Source: Enterobacterales bacterium
GTDB lineage: Bacteria; Pseudomonadota; Gammaproteobacteria; Enterobacterales; Enterobacteriaceae
Direction: 5' to 3'
DNA length: 37,579 nucleotides
NCBI GenBank assembly: GCA_015655145.1
Contig: JAATFO010000121.1
Span: 1-37,579 of the forward strand
Positions 34,472 to 37,579 of the stretch are shown one piece after another. Each line of letters begins with the position of its first letter. The stretch's first letter is position 1. The notes beneath the pieces are model-generated. The model did not search any database, was not told the DNA's origin, and was given only the letters and a program-made list of their open reading frames with translations. Position numbers and translations under genes: made by a program.

Positions 34472-36772
34472 ATGACCGCAACCCGCGTTATGCATAGTTC
34501 GCACTGGGGGGCGTTCAGCGCCCTCCGGCAAGATGACCGTCTGGAGATCGCCCCGTTCAGTGGCGATCCTGATCCCAGCCCGTTGCTGAAAAATTTTGAT
34601 AATGCGCTTCGCCACCCGATCCGCCTGTCAACCCCCATGGTACGCCGGGGTTGGCTGGAAAATGGCCCCGGACCCACTGATCGACGCGGAGCGGATGAGT
34701 ACCTTGCGATCAGTTGGTCAGAAGCCTATGCCCTTGCGGCGGCTGAACTGCAGCGCGTTGCCGCTGACGGCGGGCCGGAAGCGGTATTTGGCGGCTCTTA
34801 TGGTTGGTCGAGCGCCGGGCGTTTTCACCATGCGCAAAGTCAGGTACACCGTTTTCTCAACACCACCATCGGTGGCTATGTTCGTTCGGTAAACAGTTAC
34901 AGTTCCGGGGCTGCGTCGGTGATCCTGCCACACATCGTTGGCGATATGAACGAAATCGCGCGGCGGGGAGTGAGCTGGAAAGAAATTGCCCGGTACAGCG
35001 AAGTGGTGCTCTCTTTTGGCGGTCTGGCGCTAAAAAATTCGCAGGTTGCCAGCGGCGGCTTAAGTGAACATACCGAACGCGGTTTCATTCAGCAGGCGGC
35101 GCAACGGGGTACGCAGTTTATCTCCGTTAGCCCGTTGCAAAGTGATTTGCCGGAAGAAGCGCGTGGCGAGTGGCTGGCTATCCGTCCAGGCACCGACGCC
35201 GCGTTGATCCTCGCGCTGTTGCAGGTGCTCAAACAACGCCAGTGGAGCGATGAAGATTTTCTCGCCCGCTACTGTGTCGGCTGGGATAAGCTGGTGGCTT
35301 ATCTGAATGGCGAAGAAGATGGGCTGGTGCGGGATGCCGCGTGGGCGGCTGAAATTTGCGCTATACCCGCCGCGCGCATTGAAGCGCTGGCCGAACAGTT
35401 GCACGGTCGACGGGTTATTATCAGCATGGCTCATTCATTGCAGCGTGCCGAACATGGTGAGCAGCCCGTGTGGCTAGGGCTGGTGCTGGCGGCCGTGCTG
35501 GGTCAGCCTGGTTTGCCTGGTGGCGGCTATGCGTACGCGCTTGGCGCGCTGGGACATTATGGCAAGCATCATAACCTGGTCTCGTTTCCGGCGTTGCCGC
35601 AAGGCACTAACGGCATTGATCGGTTGATCCCGGTGGCGCGGATATCAGACATGTTGCTGCATCCCGGCGAGACGTTTAACTATAATGGCCGCCAGCTTAC
35701 TTATCCCCGGATCAAGCTGGCGTGGTGGGCAGGCGGCAACCCGTTCCATCACCATCAGGATCTGGCGCGTTTACGCCGCGCATTCAGCCGGCTGGATACG
35801 CTGATTGTGCATGAGATAGCGTGGACGGCCACCGCACGTCATGCGGATATCGTTTTCCCGGCCACCCTGACGCTGGAACGTGAAGATGTCGGCGGCGCAC
35901 CCACTGACCGACATCTTATCGCCATGCAGCGTGTGGCGCTCCCGTATGGCGCCGCGCAAGATGACTACACCATTTTCAGCGAATTGGCCCGTCGCCTCGG
36001 CAAAGAAACAGCGTTCACGGAAGGACGCAGCGCGCGCGAATGGCAAGCGCATCTTTATCAACAGATGCAGGATAAGTTGCAGCAGCAAGGCGTCAGGGTG
36101 CCCGATTTCGAGCTATTTTGGCAACGCGGTGTGCTGGCATTGCCGCAAGTTGAAGATGGCGGCAGGTTGTTGCGCAATTTTCGCGCCGACCCCGGGCAAC
36201 ATCCGCTGCCAACGCCAAGTGGTAAAATCGAAATTTTTTCCGCCACCATCGACAGCTTTGGTTATGCTGACTGCCCAGGCCATCCAGTCTGGCTGGCGCC
36301 ACAGCAGCAGGCTGATGACCGGCATCCGTTTTATCTGATTGCTAACCAGCCGGCATCAAAACTTCACAGCCAACTGGACTTTGGTTGTTACAGCGTCAGT
36401 CAGAAGCGTGATGGGCGCGAAGTGTGTCGGATACATCCGGACGATGCCCGGGATAAGGGGATCGAAGAGGGAGACATTGTGGAAATATCCAACCAGCGCG
36501 GTACAGTGCTGGCCAGCGCTGCACTGAGCCGTCAGGTCATGCCGGGCGTGCTGCAATTGCCGACCGGCGCCTGGTATGATCCGGTCGATCCGCTGGCGGA
36601 ACGTCCATTGTGCCGTCACGGCAACCCCAACGTCCTGACGCTGGATATCGGAACCTCCTCCCTGAGCCAGGGCTGTAGCGGGCAGATTACGGTGGTACAA
36701 ATTCGGCGCTATGAAGGTAAGGCGCCGCAGGTAAGGGCATTTGAGTTACCGCGTATTGTCGCCGTGCGCTGA
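34472..36772 (+). CDS. Molybdopterin oxidoreductase, biotin/methionine sulfoxide reductase (BisC/TorZ) type
   Basis: Member of the DMSO-reductase family without the N-terminal iron-sulfur cysteines, 766 aa. It follows E. coli BisC in order: HWGAF, PMVRRGWL, ISWSEAYAL, GGSYGWSSAGRFHHAQ, the molybdenum ligand Ser144 in NSYSSGAAS, LAWWAGGNPFHHHQDL, ATARHADIVFPATLTLER, PTPSGKIEIFSATIDSFGYADCPGHPVW, LHSQLDFG and the C-terminal cofactor-binding CRHGNPNVLTLDIGTSSLSQGC. No Tat signal, so it acts in the cytoplasm. It is about 28 bases downstream of the ABC ATPase frame and probably in the same operon, which suggests that the importer brings in its substrate, perhaps an S- or N-oxide of an amino acid or vitamin (inference). 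GGA is eight bases before ATG 34472. Confidence 0.88.
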   Translation: MTATRVMHSSHWGAFSALRQDDRLEIAPFSGDPDPSPLLKNFDNALRHPIRLSTPMVRRGWLENGPGPTDRRGADEYLAISWSEAYALAAAELQRVAADGGPEAVFGGSYGWSSAGRFHHAQSQVHRFLNTTIGGYVRSVNSYSSGAASVILPHIVGDMNEIARRGVSWKEIARYSEVVLSFGGLALKNSQVASGGLSEHTERGFIQQAAQRGTQFISVSPLQSDLPEEARGEWLAIRPGTDAALILALLQVLKQRQWSDEDFLARYCVGWDKLVAYLNGEEDGLVRDAAWAAEICAIPAARIEALAEQLHGRRVIISMAHSLQRAEHGEQPVWLGLVLAAVLGQPGLPGGGYAYALGALGHYGKHHNLVSFPALPQGTNGIDRLIPVARISDMLLHPGETFNYNGRQLTYPRIKLAWWAGGNPFHHHQDLARLRRAFSRLDTLIVHEIAWTATARHADIVFPATLTLEREDVGGAPTDRHLIAMQRVALPYGAAQDDYTIFSELARRLGKETAFTEGRSAREWQAHLYQQMQDKLQQQGVRVPDFELFWQRGVLALPQVEDGGRLLRNFRADPGQHPLPTPSGKIEIFSATIDSFGYADCPGHPVWLAPQQQADDRHPFYLIANQPASKLHSQLDFGCYSVSQKRDGREVCRIHPDDARDKGIEEGDIVEISNQRGTVLASAALSRQVMPGVLQLPTGAWYDPVDPLAERPLCRHGNPNVLTLDIGTSSLSQGCSGQITVVQIRRYEGKAPQVRAFELPRIVAVR

Positions 36773-36780
36773 ATGGCGCA

Positions 36781-36817
36781 AGGCAGGATTTCCGGCGTTT
36801 CGCTTTGCTTCCTGCCT
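36781..36817 (+). terminator. Hairpin after the molybdoenzyme gene
   Basis: AGGCAGGA (36781-36788) pairs with TCCTGCCT (36810-36817) around a 21-base loop, about 10 bases after the stop and between convergent genes. A T-tract is missing. Confidence 0.35.
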
Positions 36818-36846
36818 GGTGTTCTCGTGCGGCGTATTTTTCACTC

Positions 36847-37579
36847 TTAGTGAGCGAGTTGCGGTGACAGCAGGTCGGTAAATCCGCTGCGCTGGCACAA
36901 TGCCTGTAGCTGGCTCATCAGCGCGGCGGGCAGCGGGATGCCCGACTTTATGCGTTGTTGGCGTATCTGGTTTTCGCTGTCGCCGGCAACCAGCACCGGT
37001 TTGTCCGCGTCAGTCGCTGTGGTGGCATGGAGCGTATCGATAATATGATCCAATGCGTGACCGAATTGCGCGGCGTCGCCAAATGCAGCCGGATCGATGG
37101 CGAGAAAAAAATGGCCGATATCAGGCATTGAAGCCGGGTCACGGGTGGCGGCAAACGCGGCGCCCGCCAACGGTCCAGCGAGGATCTGCGCCAGCATCGC
37201 CAGACCATACCCTTTGTGACCCCCGTGATCTTCCTGTCCCCCTAACGGCGTCAACCCGCCCTCCGGCCGCTGGAAAACATACTCCATGCCCAGCTTGCTG
37301 TCGGTCACCGCCGCGCCATGCTCATCGCTGACCCAACCTGCGGGTAAATCCTGGCCATTAAACTCATACACTTTCACTTTATTTGCCGCCACGGTGGTGG
37401 TCGCCATATCAAGCACGAAATCGTCGTTATGGCCAGCCGGCGCGGCGAAAGCGATAGGATTGGTGCCGAGCACCGGAACTTGTGCGCGGGTTGGCACCAG
37501 CATTCGGCTGCGCGTAGTGCTGGTGACCAGTGCAATTTTACCGCGTGCGGCGGCATAACGCGCGTATAGCCCCGCGGCG
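36847..37579 (-). CDS. LDH2/malate dehydrogenase-family oxidoreductase, partial at the window edge
   Basis: C-terminal part of a protein of the malate/L-lactate dehydrogenase 2 family (YjmC, YbiC, AllD, DpkA). The frame is open to the right edge, so the start is outside the window. Visible landmarks are VPVLGTNPIAFAAP, DDFVLDMATTTVAANKVKVY, EGGLTPLGGQEDHGGHKGYGLAMLAQILAGPLAGA (in part: GGHKGYGLAMLA), and IKSGIPLPAALMSQLQAL. These enzymes reduce or oxidise 2-hydroxy acids, ureidoglycolate or cyclic imino acids with NAD(P). Specificity is not readable. Confidence 0.85.
   Translation of the reverse strand, partial: AAGLYARYAAARGKIALVTSTTRSRMLVPTRAQVPVLGTNPIAFAAPAGHNDDFVLDMATTTVAANKVKVYEFNGQDLPAGWVSDEHGAAVTDSKLGMEYVFQRPEGGLTPLGGQEDHGGHKGYGLAMLAQILAGPLAGAAFAATRDPASMPDIGHFFLAIDPAAFGDAAQFGHALDHIIDTLHATTATDADKPVLVAGDSENQIRQQRIKSGIPLPAALMSQLQALCQRSGFTDLLSPQLAH

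Overview
The window comes from the chromosome of a gammaproteobacterium of the order Enterobacterales. The strongest support is a backbone that follows the Escherichia coli order ssb / uvrA / yjbR / tyrB / dnaB / qor, with products very close to the E. coli proteins in length and sequence (SSB 179 aa, UvrA 942 aa, TyrB 397 aa, Qor 327 aa). The genus cannot be fixed from the sequence. Several decayed regulators and sugar/acid uptake cassettes would suit a plant- or host-associated enterobacterium, but that is only a guess. No rRNA, tRNA, CRISPR array, prophage or intact insertion sequence was seen.

Layout. (1) 1-2650: fhuE, a TonB-dependent hydroxamate-siderophore receptor, with a Fur-box-like promoter and a terminator. 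(2) 2680-3690: a decay zone where a LysR regulator and a GntR/FCD regulator, both without their DNA-binding domains, meet head to head, next to an insertion-sequence-end-like inverted repeat. (3) 3741-13163: the housekeeping backbone ssb, uvrA (sharing a LexA box), a YahK-like alcohol dehydrogenase, yjbR, tyrB, dnaB and qor. The alanine racemase gene alr, which sits between dnaB and tyrB in E. coli, is absent here. (4) 13384-17083: a Sua5/YrdC-domain protein, then a 954-bp T-rich gap with a CRP site, then an inositol-dehydrogenase-like oxidoreductase coupled to a TIM-barrel isomerase. (5) 17171-19738: an ABC importer of the nitrate/sulfonate/taurine type whose promoter region holds a sigma-54-like -24/-12 element, a GntR-type operator and a 21-bp-spaced direct repeat.

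(6) 20256-22880: an AT-rich two-gene island with a D-2-hydroxyacid dehydrogenase (carrying four 9-bp tandem repeats) and a DASS-family carboxylate transporter. (7) 23068-24722: a GC-richer TetR-NmrA cassette whose leader contains a perfect 46-bp palindrome. (8) 24946-29674: a five-gene PTS/split-transketolase operon (EIIB, EIIC, two transketolase halves, EIIA) opposite its RpiR-type regulator, which suggests PTS uptake of a sugar whose phosphate enters a transketolase reaction. (9) 29839-31546: YceI, convergent with a cytosolic 5'-nucleotidase. (10) 31870-37579: a polar-amino-acid-type ABC importer whose ATPase gene is cut by a single in-frame stop codon, followed by a BisC-like cytoplasmic molybdoenzyme and, on the other strand, the C-terminal part of an LDH2-type dehydrogenase at the window edge.

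Most likely points for follow-up are the nonsense-interrupted ABC ATPase beside the molybdoenzyme, the double headless-regulator junction, the layered promoter of the NMT1-type ABC operon, and the TetR palindrome. I found no convincing wholly new system. The two transketolase/PTS and oxidoreductase/ABC clusters have recognisable parts but unknown substrates.
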